A DNA stretch of 64,000 nucleotides from positions 682,001 through 746,000 of the forward strand of contig NZ_FOUX01000001.1 of NCBI RefSeq assembly GCF_900114995.1, written 5' to 3'. Every line of letters begins with the position of its first letter. The first letter of the stretch is position 1. The position numbers were made by a program, and so were the translations under genes. Shown here piece after piece: positions 17,908-26,985 of the stretch. Under the pieces are notes generated by a model. The model ran no database searches. It saw only the letters and a program-made list of their open reading frames with translations, and was not told the origin of the DNA. Source of the stretch: Chitinophaga sp. YR627. Lineage in GTDB: Bacteria > Bacteroidota > Bacteroidia > Chitinophagales > Chitinophagaceae.

Positions 17908-18960
17908 CTAAAACGTTACGGAGAAGATATGCCGCATGTCACTAAATGTATAATCCGTTCTCCAGTTGTAACGGCTGCAGATCTGCTTCACCAGAGACAA
18001 TCCTAATCCGGTGCCAGGTGTTTCCGCAGAGGTGTTACCGAAGCGTTTGAACAATTGTTCCTGTTGCAGACTAAGTGTACCCGGATTCGCAATGAACAGT
18101 GCTTTATGGTTCAATGTGATCTGGATGGTGTTGTCATTGGGTGTATACCGGATGGCGTTAGTGATCAGATTATTTAATAATATTTCCACCAGTATTTTAT
18201 TACCCTCAATGGTTACACCGGTAGCGATGTCTTTATCAAATACCAGGTTTTTATTCTCTGAAAAAATAGAGAACAGGATCAGTGAATTTTCCAGTAGTTC
18301 GGAAAGATCGATGGTTTCTTTATCCATGAACTGACTGTTCTCGATCTTGGTCAGCAGTAACAGGTTTTTGTTGATACGGGTGACGCGGGCCAGTGCCTTG
18401 TTGGCATCTTCAATGAGATCATACTGTTCGTCTGTCAGCAGTTTGGTTTGCAGTAAGAGGTCCAGTTTGGATTGAATAATTGCGAGCGGTGTCTGTAGTT
18501 CGTGAGATGCATTATCGGCAAATTCTTTCTGTTGATTGTACACGGCGATATTGCCTGCAATCAGCTTATTCAGACTACTATTCAGTTCTGAGAATTCTTC
18601 GATATCAGTTTCTTCGAAACTGACGGTCTGCTGCTGGTCCAGGTTGAAGCCCTTGATCTGTGCGAGACTATTATAAAAGGGTTGCCAGAGGCGTTTGGAT
18701 ATCCTGCGGTTCAGTAGTATAAATCCGATCATGAGGAGGAGGAAAAATAATACTGTCAGCAGTGTCACAAAGAGGATAATGAGATACCGGTCTTCCCGTC
18801 CGGCGGCGGCGGTGAGTTCGATCTTATGTTCATCGAGTTCGTGGTGCCAAAGCATATTGATCACATAGTAATACACCGGTATGCTGATGATCAGTACCAG
18901 TCCGGCGTATCCCATAAAACGTTTCATGGTGCGGTTCAGCAGCTTGCTCATATTTCCCAT
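17908..18960 (-). CDS. sensor histidine kinase
   Basis: 350 residues. Two membrane helices (about 15-36 and 58-82) enclose a very short periplasmic loop. A HAMP-like linker is followed by the H-box NASHELQTPLAII (phosphorylated His about residue 153), the N-box LLNNLITNAIRYTP and the G-box GTGLGLSLVKQI. It autophosphorylates and passes the phosphate to the response regulator encoded upstream. Its start overlaps the regulator gene by 13 bp, which indicates translational coupling. The small periplasmic loop suggests sensing within the membrane or by a partner protein. Confidence 0.95.
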   Translation of the reverse strand: MGNMSKLLNRTMKRFMGYAGLVLIISIPVYYYVINMLWHHELDEHKIELTAAAGREDRYLIILFVTLLTVLFFLLLMIGFILLNRRISKRLWQPFYNSLAQIKGFNLDQQQTVSFEETDIEEFSELNSSLNKLIAGNIAVYNQQKEFADNASHELQTPLAIIQSKLDLLLQTKLLTDEQYDLIEDANKALARVTRINKNLLLLTKIENSQFMDKETIDLSELLENSLILFSIFSENKNLVFDKDIATGVTIEGNKILVEILLNNLITNAIRYTPNDNTIQITLNHKALFIANPGTLSLQQEQLFKRFGNTSAETPGTGLGLSLVKQICSRYNWRTDYTFSDMRHIFSVTF

Positions 18961-19622
18961 TTATAACCTGTGCCGTAGAGTGTTTTCAGGTAGTTGTCAC
19001 AACCGGCTTCTGTCAGTTTCTTTTTCAGGTTTTTGATGTGCACGTAGATGAAGTCATAATTGTCAAACATATCGGCAACATCACCCGAAAGGTGCTCTGC
19101 GAGGGCGCTTTTGGAAATGACTTTATTTTTATTGCTGATGAAGTAGAGGAGGAGGTCAAATTCCTTTTTGGTGAGTACAACGTTGTTATCGTTAACGGAG
19201 ACTGTTTTTGCCAGCAGATTGATCTTTAGTTCGTTTAGTTCGATGATGTTGACGTTCCCGAATTGTTTACGTCTGATCACAGAATAGATACGTGCTGCGA
19301 GTTCGGGGAGATGGAAGGGTTTGGTCAGATAATCATCCGCACCGATCTGCAGGCCTTTGATCTTATCGTCCAGTGAGTTTTTGGCAGAGATGATGATGAC
19401 GCCATCCTGTTTATTCTGCTCTTTGATCTCTTCCAGTATTTTGAGTCCGTCACCACCGGGTAGCATCAGGTCCAGCAGGATACAATCATAGTCATATACG
19501 GTGATCTTGTCGATGGCCTGTCCGAAGTTGCCTGCATATTCGCAGAGATAATTTTCGTCCGCCAGATAAGCGCCGATGCTTTTTGAAAGAGCCGGTTCGT
19601 CTTCTATTATCAAAATTTTCAT
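18948..19622 (-). CDS. OmpR/PhoB-type response regulator
   Basis: 224 residues. The receiver domain has Glu/Asp at 7-8 (IIEDE), phosphoacceptor Asp about 51 in CILLDLMLPGGDG, and Lys in LTKPF at about 101. The C-terminal winged-helix (about 130-224) contains LTKKEFDLLLYFISNKNKVI and ends in LKTLYGTGYKWEI, the OmpR-family signature. It is first in the unit rr-hk-TonB receptor. The sequence does not reveal its DNA target. Confidence 0.95.
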   Translation of the reverse strand: MKILIIEDEPALSKSIGAYLADENYLCEYAGNFGQAIDKITVYDYDCILLDLMLPGGDGLKILEEIKEQNKQDGVIIISAKNSLDDKIKGLQIGADDYLTKPFHLPELAARIYSVIRRKQFGNVNIIELNELKINLLAKTVSVNDNNVVLTKKEFDLLLYFISNKNKVISKSALAEHLSGDVADMFDNYDFIYVHIKNLKKKLTEAGCDNYLKTLYGTGYKWEI

Positions 19623-19813
19623 CCGTGAAAATATAGAGGAATTCTAAAAACATTCTGAAGTTAAGATTTATTGTGCGGTTTTTAGGACATATATTTTATT
19701 GGGCGTTAATGTATTGTGAAAATAGAGGCATATGGGCAGCGTACAGACGATCAGCACCAATTTCCGACAGAATTCGCTGGTAAGTTTGCAGGCAGATTAA
19801 AACAGCCTGGATA

Positions 19814-21901
19814 ATGAAGAATGTGTTTCGCAACAGATTCTCACTGATTGTATTGATTGTACTGTTGGTACTTGTACTTTCCTCCCTGACACGTGTCGTT
19901 TTACTGCTGAGTACACCGGTTTCAGGCGTATCAGCCATACAATTTGTGAGTGCCTTGTTTATTGGCGGGATGTATGACCTGTCGGTCGCTTCCCTTGTTA
20001 TCATTCCTTTTGTACTACACCTCTGGTTACAGAATGATTTTATTTATCAGCAGAAAGTATTGCCCTTTATAGCAGGAGGATTTCTCGTGTTGATGGGGAT
20101 ATTGCTTTTTACGCATCTCGTACCGAAAGACTATAACAGCGACCTGTATCATATCCTGTTGTATTACCTGACTGCACGGTTTGTCATTTACCTGTTCCTG
20201 TTTTTTATGCCGTATCGTTTTCGCCTGCAATGGCGGACGGGTGTCCTGTATATCGTGACAGCATTGACGGTGTTTGTGTTGCTGGTGAATGCTGTTAGTG
20301 AGTGGTTCTTCTGGCGGGAGTTTTCTACGCGGTATAACTTTATAGCGGTAGATTACCTGGTGTATACAACGGAAGTGCTGGGGAATATCTCTGAGTCGTA
20401 TCCGCTGGTGCCGATTGTGAGTACACTCGTTTTGATAGCTATTCTGATTGTTGTTATTGTGCGGCGTCCGATAAGAGAAAGCATCAGTGTTGCGCGGATG
20501 TCTTTTGTAAGACGGACGATTGTTGCGGTGAGTTTGTTCCTGTTTGCTTTTGCAACCTATACTCTTGTTAACGGGAGATACCGGCATTTCAGCAGGAATG
20601 AATATGCCAATTCGCTTGCAGGCAATGGTCTCTATGAGTTTGCAGTCGCCTTTACGCAAAATGAGCTGGACTTCTATAAATTCTATCAGACGATCCCTGA
20701 TACCACTGCGTTTAGTATGGTAAGACAACAGCTGGCTTCTCCCAATAGTCATTTTGTCGGTAAAGATCCTTATAGTATCGAAAGAGATATTAACTATCCG
20801 GGGCCTGAACGTAAGCTGAATGTAGTGATGATCAGCGTGGAGAGTCTGAGTGCTGATTTTATGCAAACATTCGGTAGTACAGAGAACATCACACCCTACC
20901 TGGATTCGCTTTCGAAAAAAAGTTTGTTGTTTACGCAGCTGTATTCCTCCGGTACAAGGACGGTCCGCGGACTGGAAGCCTTATCATTATCCATTCCTCC
21001 ATCGCCTGGACAGAGTATTGTGAAACGTCCGGATAATGCACATCTCTTCTCTATGGGCAGTGTATTACGTGCACATGGATATACTACACAGTATCTGTAT
21101 GGCGGCTATAGTTACTTTGATAATATGAAGGAGTTTTTTGGGAACAATGGTTATACTGTCATCGACCGCGCTGCCATACCAGCTGATAAAATCCATTATG
21201 AGAACATCTGGGGTGTTGCAGATGAAGACCTGTTCACTTTAGCACTGAATGTACTGGATAAGGATAACAGTGCCGGAAGGCCTTTCTTCACACATATTAT
21301 GACGGTAAGTAATCATCGTCCGTTTACATACCCTGACGGAAGGATAGACATTCCTGCCGCTATGCAGGTAAGACAGGGGGCGGTGAAGTATACTGACTAC
21401 TCCATCAATAAATTTCTCCGGGAGGCCAGTCATAAACCCTGGTTTGACAGCACCTTGTTTGTGATCGTAGCAGATCATTGTGCCGGTAGTGCGGGAAGTG
21501 TGGAATTACCGGTAACGGGTTATCATATTCCTATGCTTATCTATGCGCCAAAAATACTCCAGCCGCAGGAGGTGAATACCCTGACGGCCCAGATAGATGT
21601 GGCACCCACTATTCTCGGTTTACTCCACCTGGATTATCGTTCTAAATTCTTTGGTCAGGATGTACTGAATACGCCATCAGACAAACAACGCGCGTTTATC
21701 AGTACTTATCAGGGACTAGGTTACCTGCGGGCTGGGAAACTGGTGGTACAGTCGCCGGTAAAGAACGTACATGAGTATATCCCCGACTTTCATAATGGCA
21801 ATGCGGCGCCTGTACAGGTAGAATCTGACCTGTCCCGGGAGGCTATTGCATACTATCAGAGTATCAGCTGGCTCCTGAAGAACAGAAAACAGTCGTTTTG
21901 A
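19814..21901 (+). CDS. LTA synthase family / alkaline phosphatase superfamily membrane protein
   Basis: 695 residues. About five N-terminal membrane helices (to about residue 250) are followed by a periplasmic sulfatase-like domain. Recognisable active-site parts are VMISVESLSADFM (metal-binding Glu), SGTRTVRGLEALSLSIPP (catalytic Thr region) and FVIVADHCAG (metal-binding Asp/His). Relatives transfer phosphoglycerol or phosphoethanolamine to envelope glycans or lipids; which one applies here is unknown. The C-terminal tail DLSREAIAYYQSISWLLK reappears as a short remnant at 22597-22680, so a second copy once lay downstream. Confidence 0.88.
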   Translation: MKNVFRNRFSLIVLIVLLVLVLSSLTRVVLLLSTPVSGVSAIQFVSALFIGGMYDLSVASLVIIPFVLHLWLQNDFIYQQKVLPFIAGGFLVLMGILLFTHLVPKDYNSDLYHILLYYLTARFVIYLFLFFMPYRFRLQWRTGVLYIVTALTVFVLLVNAVSEWFFWREFSTRYNFIAVDYLVYTTEVLGNISESYPLVPIVSTLVLIAILIVVIVRRPIRESISVARMSFVRRTIVAVSLFLFAFATYTLVNGRYRHFSRNEYANSLAGNGLYEFAVAFTQNELDFYKFYQTIPDTTAFSMVRQQLASPNSHFVGKDPYSIERDINYPGPERKLNVVMISVESLSADFMQTFGSTENITPYLDSLSKKSLLFTQLYSSGTRTVRGLEALSLSIPPSPGQSIVKRPDNAHLFSMGSVLRAHGYTTQYLYGGYSYFDNMKEFFGNNGYTVIDRAAIPADKIHYENIWGVADEDLFTLALNVLDKDNSAGRPFFTHIMTVSNHRPFTYPDGRIDIPAAMQVRQGAVKYTDYSINKFLREASHKPWFDSTLFVIVADHCAGSAGSVELPVTGYHIPMLIYAPKILQPQEVNTLTAQIDVAPTILGLLHLDYRSKFFGQDVLNTPSDKQRAFISTYQGLGYLRAGKLVVQSPVKNVHEYIPDFHNGNAAPVQVESDLSREAIAYYQSISWLLKNRKQSF

Positions 21902-21927
21902 TATATGACCAATGCCGGGTTATCTGC

Positions 21928-21939
21928 TGATTGTCGTCA
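21928..21939. promoter_or_regulatory. CRP/FNR-type box 1 (TGATTGTCGTCA)
   Basis: Perfect match to TGAY-N4-RTCA, upstream of the first PPOX gene. Its centre is exactly 36.5 bp before the G of TTTG (21967-21970), which corresponds to an activator site at about -41.5. Confidence 0.75.
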
Positions 21940-21994
21940 TTGTCATGGCGACTGAATAGTCGTCTATTTGTGTCATAACATAAAACAGGGACGT

Positions 21995-22441
21995 ATGTTA
22001 GGCACACTCAGTCAACAGGAAATAGAAGAATTATTGTTGCGTAATATAACCGGTAGAATTGGTTGCCGTGATGGTGATCAGATATATATCGTGCCGGTGA
22101 GTTACGCGTATAATGACAAATATATCATTGCCCATTCCAGCGAGGGATTGAAGATAGATATGATGCGGAAGAATCCTTATGTGGGTTTTGAAGTAGATGA
22201 GATCAGTGATCAGCGGAATTGGAAGAGTGTGATCTGTCAGGGGAGGTTTGAAGAAATATTGGATGAGAAAGAGAAATATTATGCTATGAAGTTTCTGGTA
22301 AGCCGGCTGATGCACACGCAATTGAGTGAGACGGCACGGTTACCGGATGCGGTAGATGAAGGGCAGGTTGTTCCGCTGATAAGACCTATCGTATATCGTA
22401 TCCGTATGGAGACGATGACAGGAAGATATGAATTTGCGTAA
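21995..22441 (+). CDS. pyridoxamine 5'-phosphate oxidase-like (split-barrel flavin-binding) protein, copy 1
   Basis: 148 residues from ATG 21995 (MLGTLSQQEIEELL), preceded by a purine-rich CAGGGA; the frame is open upstream only through a TTG. The split-barrel motifs are GRIGCRDGDQIYIVPVSYAY (about 20-40), YIIAHSSEGLKIDMMRKNP and VDEISDQRNWKSVICQGRFE. These proteins bind FMN, F420 or heme in other bacteria; the cofactor here is unknown. A second copy lies at 28161-28619 and is clearly paralogous across the whole length. A CRP-type box stands upstream and a terminator follows, so this is a single-gene unit at the left end of the island. Confidence 0.88.
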   Translation: MLGTLSQQEIEELLLRNITGRIGCRDGDQIYIVPVSYAYNDKYIIAHSSEGLKIDMMRKNPYVGFEVDEISDQRNWKSVICQGRFEEILDEKEKYYAMKFLVSRLMHTQLSETARLPDAVDEGQVVPLIRPIVYRIRMETMTGRYEFA

Positions 22442-22471
22442 TAGTTGTATATGTATCCGAAAGTTGCAACG

Positions 22472-22497
22472 AAGTCTGCTTTATAGCAGACTTTTTT
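22472..22497 (+). terminator. intrinsic terminator after PPOX copy 1
   Basis: AAGTCTGCT (22472-22480) and AGCAGACTT (22485-22493) form a 9-bp stem with a 4-base loop, followed by TTTT. Confidence 0.9.
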
Positions 22498-22596
22498 GGT
22501 TTGTAGTGAAAGGACGATACCCGGTGAATCCAGGCAGAAACATTATGGAGGGTTTTATTGAAAATACAAACTAGTTGATGTTTTCCGGGTATTTAA

Positions 22597-22680
22597 CAGA
22601 CACTCTCTTCTTCGCGGGAAGCCATCGTGTATTACCAGATTATCAGCTGGCTCCTGAAACATAAGCGGCAGCTTTATTGA
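22597..22680 (+). pseudogene. 3' remnant of a second LtaS-like gene
   Basis: The 27 codons before TGA 22678 read SSSREAIVYYQIISWLLKHK and RQLY at the end. This matches the last residues of the LtaS-like protein at 19814-21901 (SREAIAYYQSISWLLKNRKQ), also at DNA level (ATCAGCTGGCTCCTGAA is shared). A TAA stands in frame just before it and no start exists, so only the tail survives. It overlaps the end of the convergent ATPase gene by 7 bp. It marks an old duplication or the scar of a rearrangement at the edge of the stress island. Confidence 0.75.
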
Positions 22681-25175
22681 CGCTGTCTGCGGACGTAAAT
22701 TTTATATAACTCAGGCCAGCCCGTACAGATTAATGCCGTCAGGAGACAGATACCCATATCTGACAGTGAAAGCAGTTTTAATCCGAAGAGGTCTCTGACA
22801 GCAGGGATAAGTTGCAAAACTACGACAAAAACGACTGAGAGGCCTGGGATATAGGGCGTCAGGACATTATGATAGCGCATCGTTACGTTGATGTTAGCTG
22901 TAAAGGACCTGTTAGTAAACGTGAGTAATACATTGCAAAGTATCAGACAGATAAATACGATGCTTCGTGTATAGGCAATATCATGCTGTTGCATGTAAAG
23001 GGCATATAGCGTAAGAATGCCGCTGGTGATAACAAGACCCTGTATAACGCTCATTGTCATTTCACCTCCGGTAAACAGGCTTGATGTCGCTTTTCGCGGC
23101 GGCAGGCGCATAAGATTGCTTTCCACAGGTTCTTTTTCAAAGAACAGTGAGCAGGTGGGGCCCATTATGAGTTCAAGGAATATTACATGGACGGGGGAAA
23201 ATATATTGACATATTTCCAGTTCAGCAGTAACGGCGCGGCCGCAACAAGTATAATAGGAATGTGAATGGAAATGATGTAGCGTATTGCCTTTTTGAGATT
23301 ACTATATATTTTACGACCCTGTTCTATTGCTATCGGAATACTGCTAAGGTTGTCATCAGTAATGACCAGATCGGCTGCCTGCCTGGCGATTTCTGTTCCC
23401 TTTTGCCCCATGGCAATACCAATGTTGGCGGCCTTAATGGCGGGACCATCATTCACGCCGTCTCCGGTCATGGCAACGATCCCGCCATCGGCCTTAAGTG
23501 CCTCTATAACTCTCTGTTTGGCATCAGGGAACATTCGGACAAACAGTGATTCCTGTTGTACGATGAGGCGAAGTTCCGGTTCCTGCATATTCATAACGTC
23601 ATCTCCTGTAACGGGTCGGTTAAATGCGATCCCTGCACAACCAGCGATATACGCAGCGGTAGCCGCATGGTCTCCGGTTAGTAACATTGGCCTGATGCCA
23701 GCCTGTTTAATTGTTGCAATAACGTCAGGCATTCCTTTGCGTGGAGGATCGTACAATGCCAGCAGTCCTGAAAATTGCCATGCTGCATCATCCTGTCTGG
23801 CTGGCATAAGAGTTCCAGGTATTACTGCCGTTGCTATGCCCAGCACACGATAGCCTTTATTCCCCATTTCTCCGGCAATCTGCAAAACGTTATTGCTTAT
23901 TATAGGGCTCAGCTGGCAGACCTGCAATATTCTTTCTATTGCGCCTTTACCCGCAGCCAGTGTAACACCATTCCAGTTATAGACGTGCGTCATCATAGGC
24001 GGTTTGCCTTCCAGGGGATATTCATGGATCATTGGTGGCAGCGTTATCCCACGGGCATTATTTTCATGAAAGGCTTCAAGGATCGCCTTCTCCATCTGGT
24101 CGAATGGTTTCTTTTCACAGGCCAATGCGCTCAGAAAAAGGACGTGGTTATCCGGAGGCAGCAGGTTGTTCTGAAGGTCGTATTGGATATCTGCACGGTA
24201 GTCGTAAAGGGCGACTGCTTTCATACGGTTTTCTGTAAGTGTCCCTGTTTTATCCAGACATAATACATTAGCGGCTCCAAGGTTCTCAATGATCTGGGCC
24301 TGGCGGGGAATGATGCCCATGCGGCTCATATAATAAGCACCCAGCGCCATAAATGAGGAAAAGGAAACGGGTATTTCTTCCGGAATTGCAGCCATAGCGA
24401 GTGTAAGACCAAGTAAAAAACTATTGCTCCAGTTACCGCTGCGTGCAAAGTTGACAACGAATACAACAATACAACCCAATATGCCGAAGGTTGCCAGCTG
24501 ACGTACAAACACGCTTGTTTGTCGTTGCAGTAATGTGGGTTCTGAAGTCACCCCGGAGATGCTTTTACCCAGTTTGCCAAGCAGGGTACTATCTCCTGTT
24601 TCACTGATCTTTGCGATACAGGATCCGGAATTAACGGTAGTACCATGGAAAAGTGTTGCAGCAGTGACAGCATTTTTTTCCACAGGATATGCCTCTCCGG
24701 TGAGTATAGATTCATTGACAGTAAAGTCATTTGAACTGATAACCAGGGCATCTGCGGGAATGAGTTCGCCTTCCTGTAAGAGAATGATGTCGTCGGGCAC
24801 GAGATCGGAAGAGGGAACTTGTGTCTCTTTGCCATCCCGGATAACGGTGCTTAAGCTGGCTGTATATTGCCTGAGTGCTTCCAGCGCATTTTCGCTTTTA
24901 ACTTCCTGGTAAAAAGAAATGGCAGATACCAGCAAGATGGCTACGATCATCATGAATCCTTCAGCAATGCTGCCGAGCAGGAAATATAAACCTGTTGCAA
25001 ACAACAGCAGCACGAACATCGGCTCTGCAATTATATGGCCAAATGTTTTCAGCAGGCGGTACTTCCGCCTGTCTGTAAGCACGTTCCTGCCATGATGAGC
25101 ATGCAGGGCCGGAATATCTGCACTTCGCAGACCGGATGGTGATTTGTATGTGGAATTTGTGATCATGTTGCCCAT
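22674..25175 (-). CDS. P-type cation-transporting ATPase (P2, Ca2+/CtpF-like)
   Basis: 833 residues with the full P-type set: actuator TGEAYPVEKN (about 160-169), M4 PEEIPV (about 264-269), phosphorylation motif CLDKTGTLTENRM (about 307), and hinge MTGDGVNDGPAIKAANIGIAMG. Cytoplasmic-membrane pump of the P2 group; ion specificity (Ca2+, or Mn2+/Mg2+) is not certain from sequence. It begins 2 bp after the LOG gene and is last in the run adh2-adh1-LOG-ATPase, so it should follow the box at 28082. In Mycobacterium the related ctpF belongs to the DosR dormancy regulon, which fits the context. ATG 25175 or the in-frame ATG 25166 could be the start. Confidence 0.93.
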   Translation of the reverse strand: MGNMITNSTYKSPSGLRSADIPALHAHHGRNVLTDRRKYRLLKTFGHIIAEPMFVLLLFATGLYFLLGSIAEGFMMIVAILLVSAISFYQEVKSENALEALRQYTASLSTVIRDGKETQVPSSDLVPDDIILLQEGELIPADALVISSNDFTVNESILTGEAYPVEKNAVTAATLFHGTTVNSGSCIAKISETGDSTLLGKLGKSISGVTSEPTLLQRQTSVFVRQLATFGILGCIVVFVVNFARSGNWSNSFLLGLTLAMAAIPEEIPVSFSSFMALGAYYMSRMGIIPRQAQIIENLGAANVLCLDKTGTLTENRMKAVALYDYRADIQYDLQNNLLPPDNHVLFLSALACEKKPFDQMEKAILEAFHENNARGITLPPMIHEYPLEGKPPMMTHVYNWNGVTLAAGKGAIERILQVCQLSPIISNNVLQIAGEMGNKGYRVLGIATAVIPGTLMPARQDDAAWQFSGLLALYDPPRKGMPDVIATIKQAGIRPMLLTGDHAATAAYIAGCAGIAFNRPVTGDDVMNMQEPELRLIVQQESLFVRMFPDAKQRVIEALKADGGIVAMTGDGVNDGPAIKAANIGIAMGQKGTEIARQAADLVITDDNLSSIPIAIEQGRKIYSNLKKAIRYIISIHIPIILVAAAPLLLNWKYVNIFSPVHVIFLELIMGPTCSLFFEKEPVESNLMRLPPRKATSSLFTGGEMTMSVIQGLVITSGILTLYALYMQQHDIAYTRSIVFICLILCNVLLTFTNRSFTANINVTMRYHNVLTPYIPGLSVVFVVVLQLIPAVRDLFGLKLLSLSDMGICLLTALICTGWPELYKIYVRRQRQ

Positions 25176-25177
25176 AT

Positions 25178-25942
25178 TTATTCAGCAAGCAGACGGAATT
25201 TTTTGTACAGCAACTGTCTCCTGGAATGATATTTTTCTCTGGCAAACCGGTTAATATGTGCCAGTGCCTCTTCTTCTGAGTCCGTAAAAAGTACATATTT
25301 CAGGTCTTTTTTGTCTATCATTCCGGCTTCAAGCATATTATCAAAGAGTGGCATCAGGGGCTCCCAGTATTGTCTGCCCATTAATATTACCGGGAAGTCC
25401 AGTATTTTTCGCGTCTGGATCAGCGTTAGTGCTTCGAAGAATTCGTCCATTGTACCTATACCACCAGGCATAATGACAAAAGCATACGAATATTTAAACA
25501 TGAGTACTTTTCGTACAAAGAAATATTCGCAGGTGAAATATTTGTCCATGAACAGGTTGGGTTGCTGTTCTTTTGGTAGTTTTATATTGCATCCTACTGA
25601 AAAACCGCCGCTTGATTTAGCGCCTTTGTTGGCCGCTTCCATGATACCCGGACCGCCGCCTGTCATTACGGTAAAGCCAAGTTTTGCAATACCAGCGCCC
25701 ATGCTGGTGGCTCTTTTATAGAAAGGGGAGTCTGACGTTGTTCTGGCGGAGCCGAAAACGGAGACACATGGCCCAACGAAGTGCAGTATTCTAAAGCCCC
25801 GTATAAATTCAAAGAAGATCTTTATGACAAATAGTAATTCCCTCAACCTGGAGCGGGGGCCCTCGAGGAAATACTTTTCTTCGTGCTCCTGAAAGCCTTT
25901 ACCAGTACTTTTCAGTTTTTCGTTTAACGTAGTGGCGTCCAT
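25178..25942 (-). CDS. LOG family protein (TIGR00730, phosphoribohydrolase-like)
   Basis: 254 residues. The LOG/lysine-decarboxylase-like motifs GGGPGIMEAANKGA (about 92-105) and PGGIGTMDEFFE (about 159-170) are intact. Relatives hydrolyse nucleoside 5'-monophosphates to base and ribose 5-phosphate; PpnN-type enzymes act in nucleotide balance under stress. The N-terminal extension of about 50 residues is charged. It lies between the alcohol dehydrogenase and ATPase genes, almost touching the latter. Confidence 0.92.
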   Translation of the reverse strand: MDATTLNEKLKSTGKGFQEHEEKYFLEGPRSRLRELLFVIKIFFEFIRGFRILHFVGPCVSVFGSARTTSDSPFYKRATSMGAGIAKLGFTVMTGGGPGIMEAANKGAKSSGGFSVGCNIKLPKEQQPNLFMDKYFTCEYFFVRKVLMFKYSYAFVIMPGGIGTMDEFFEALTLIQTRKILDFPVILMGRQYWEPLMPLFDNMLEAGMIDKKDLKYVLFTDSEEEALAHINRFAREKYHSRRQLLYKKFRLLAE

Positions 25943-25956
25943 TGTTAGTCCTGATT

Positions 25957-26985
25957 TCAGTGATTGCCTATTAAGCCCGGTACCAGTACCGCCGCCCCTT
26001 TAATTGCACCGCTTCTTAGCATTGCGATGGCTTCATTAGCCGCAGATAACGTAAATAGCCGTGTGCTTGTCTTTACATTCAACCTGGCAATAGTATCAAA
26101 GAAGAGAATGCCGTCTTCCCTTGTGAGATTTGCCACAGATCTGACAAGCCGTTCTTCCCAAAGCAGGCGGTAGGGAAAGCCTGGGATATCGCTCATATGT
26201 ATTCCTCCGCAGATGATCTGTCCGCCCTTATCAACATGCGATAATGCAAGTGGAATGAGGCTGCCTTCCGGGGCAAATATGATAGCTCCATCCATCTTTA
26301 CCGGAGGCGCCTGATCTATACTTCCCGCCCAGGTAGCGCCCAGGTTTAGTGCAAATGACTGCGTAGACAGGTCATCTTTTTTGGTAAAGGCATAAATTGA
26401 TTTTCCCTGTTGGGAGGCGAACTGTGTCAGGATGTGTGCTGCTGCCCCGAAGCCATATAAACCAACATTCGTGGCGTTGTCAGGTAACATCCGCCAGGAG
26501 CGGTACCCGATAAGTCCGGCGCACAACAGCGGCGCAGCAACAGCTGTATTGTATGGTGCCGGAAGTACAAAACAGTATTTCGCCCAGGCAGTTGTATACT
26601 CAGCGTATCCACCGTCAACCGTGTAGCCGGTAAATAATGGATTCTCGCATAAATTTTCCCGCTGATGCTGACAATACCTGCATTTACCGCAGGTATATGC
26701 GAGCCAGGGAACGCCTACTATCGTACCTATGAGGGGTGTTTGTACATTGCTCCCCCTTGCGGCAACAATGCCGATTATTTCATGTCCGGGTATTAGGGGG
26801 AAACGTGCATTCTTTAGTTCACCATCCAATATATGCAGATCGGTCCTGCAGATACCGCAGGCCATTACCCTGATCAGTACCTGATCAGGGTTAGGTACGG
26901 GCGTCTCCACTGTTCTATGTTGTAGTGGCGTCCCTGGCATCTCCAGTACCATTGCCTGCATGGTTGAAGGTATAATGCTAGTCAT
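25957..26985 (-). CDS. zinc-dependent alcohol dehydrogenase (MDR family)
   Basis: 342 residues. The catalytic-zinc region is CGICRTDLHILDGEL with GHEIIG, and the structural zinc site is the four-Cys segment CGKCRYCQHQRENLCENP. The Rossmann turn GLYGFGAAAH (about 173) binds NAD(P). It resembles AdhA-type ethanol/aldehyde dehydrogenases, enzymes found in several low-oxygen regulons. It overlaps the upstream dehydrogenase gene by 8 bp, so both are one transcript. An internal ATG (codon 11) is a possible alternative start. Confidence 0.92.
   Translation of the reverse strand: MTSIIPSTMQAMVLEMPGTPLQHRTVETPVPNPDQVLIRVMACGICRTDLHILDGELKNARFPLIPGHEIIGIVAARGSNVQTPLIGTIVGVPWLAYTCGKCRYCQHQRENLCENPLFTGYTVDGGYAEYTTAWAKYCFVLPAPYNTAVAAPLLCAGLIGYRSWRMLPDNATNVGLYGFGAAAHILTQFASQQGKSIYAFTKKDDLSTQSFALNLGATWAGSIDQAPPVKMDGAIIFAPEGSLIPLALSHVDKGGQIICGGIHMSDIPGFPYRLLWEERLVRSVANLTREDGILFFDTIARLNVKTSTRLFTLSAANEAIAMLRSGAIKGAAVLVPGLIGNH

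Noticed and set aside
20027..20866. 279-codon minus-strand frame inside the LtaS-like gene
   Set aside because: Antisense shadow rich in His, Arg and Gln; the plus frame has clear family motifs.
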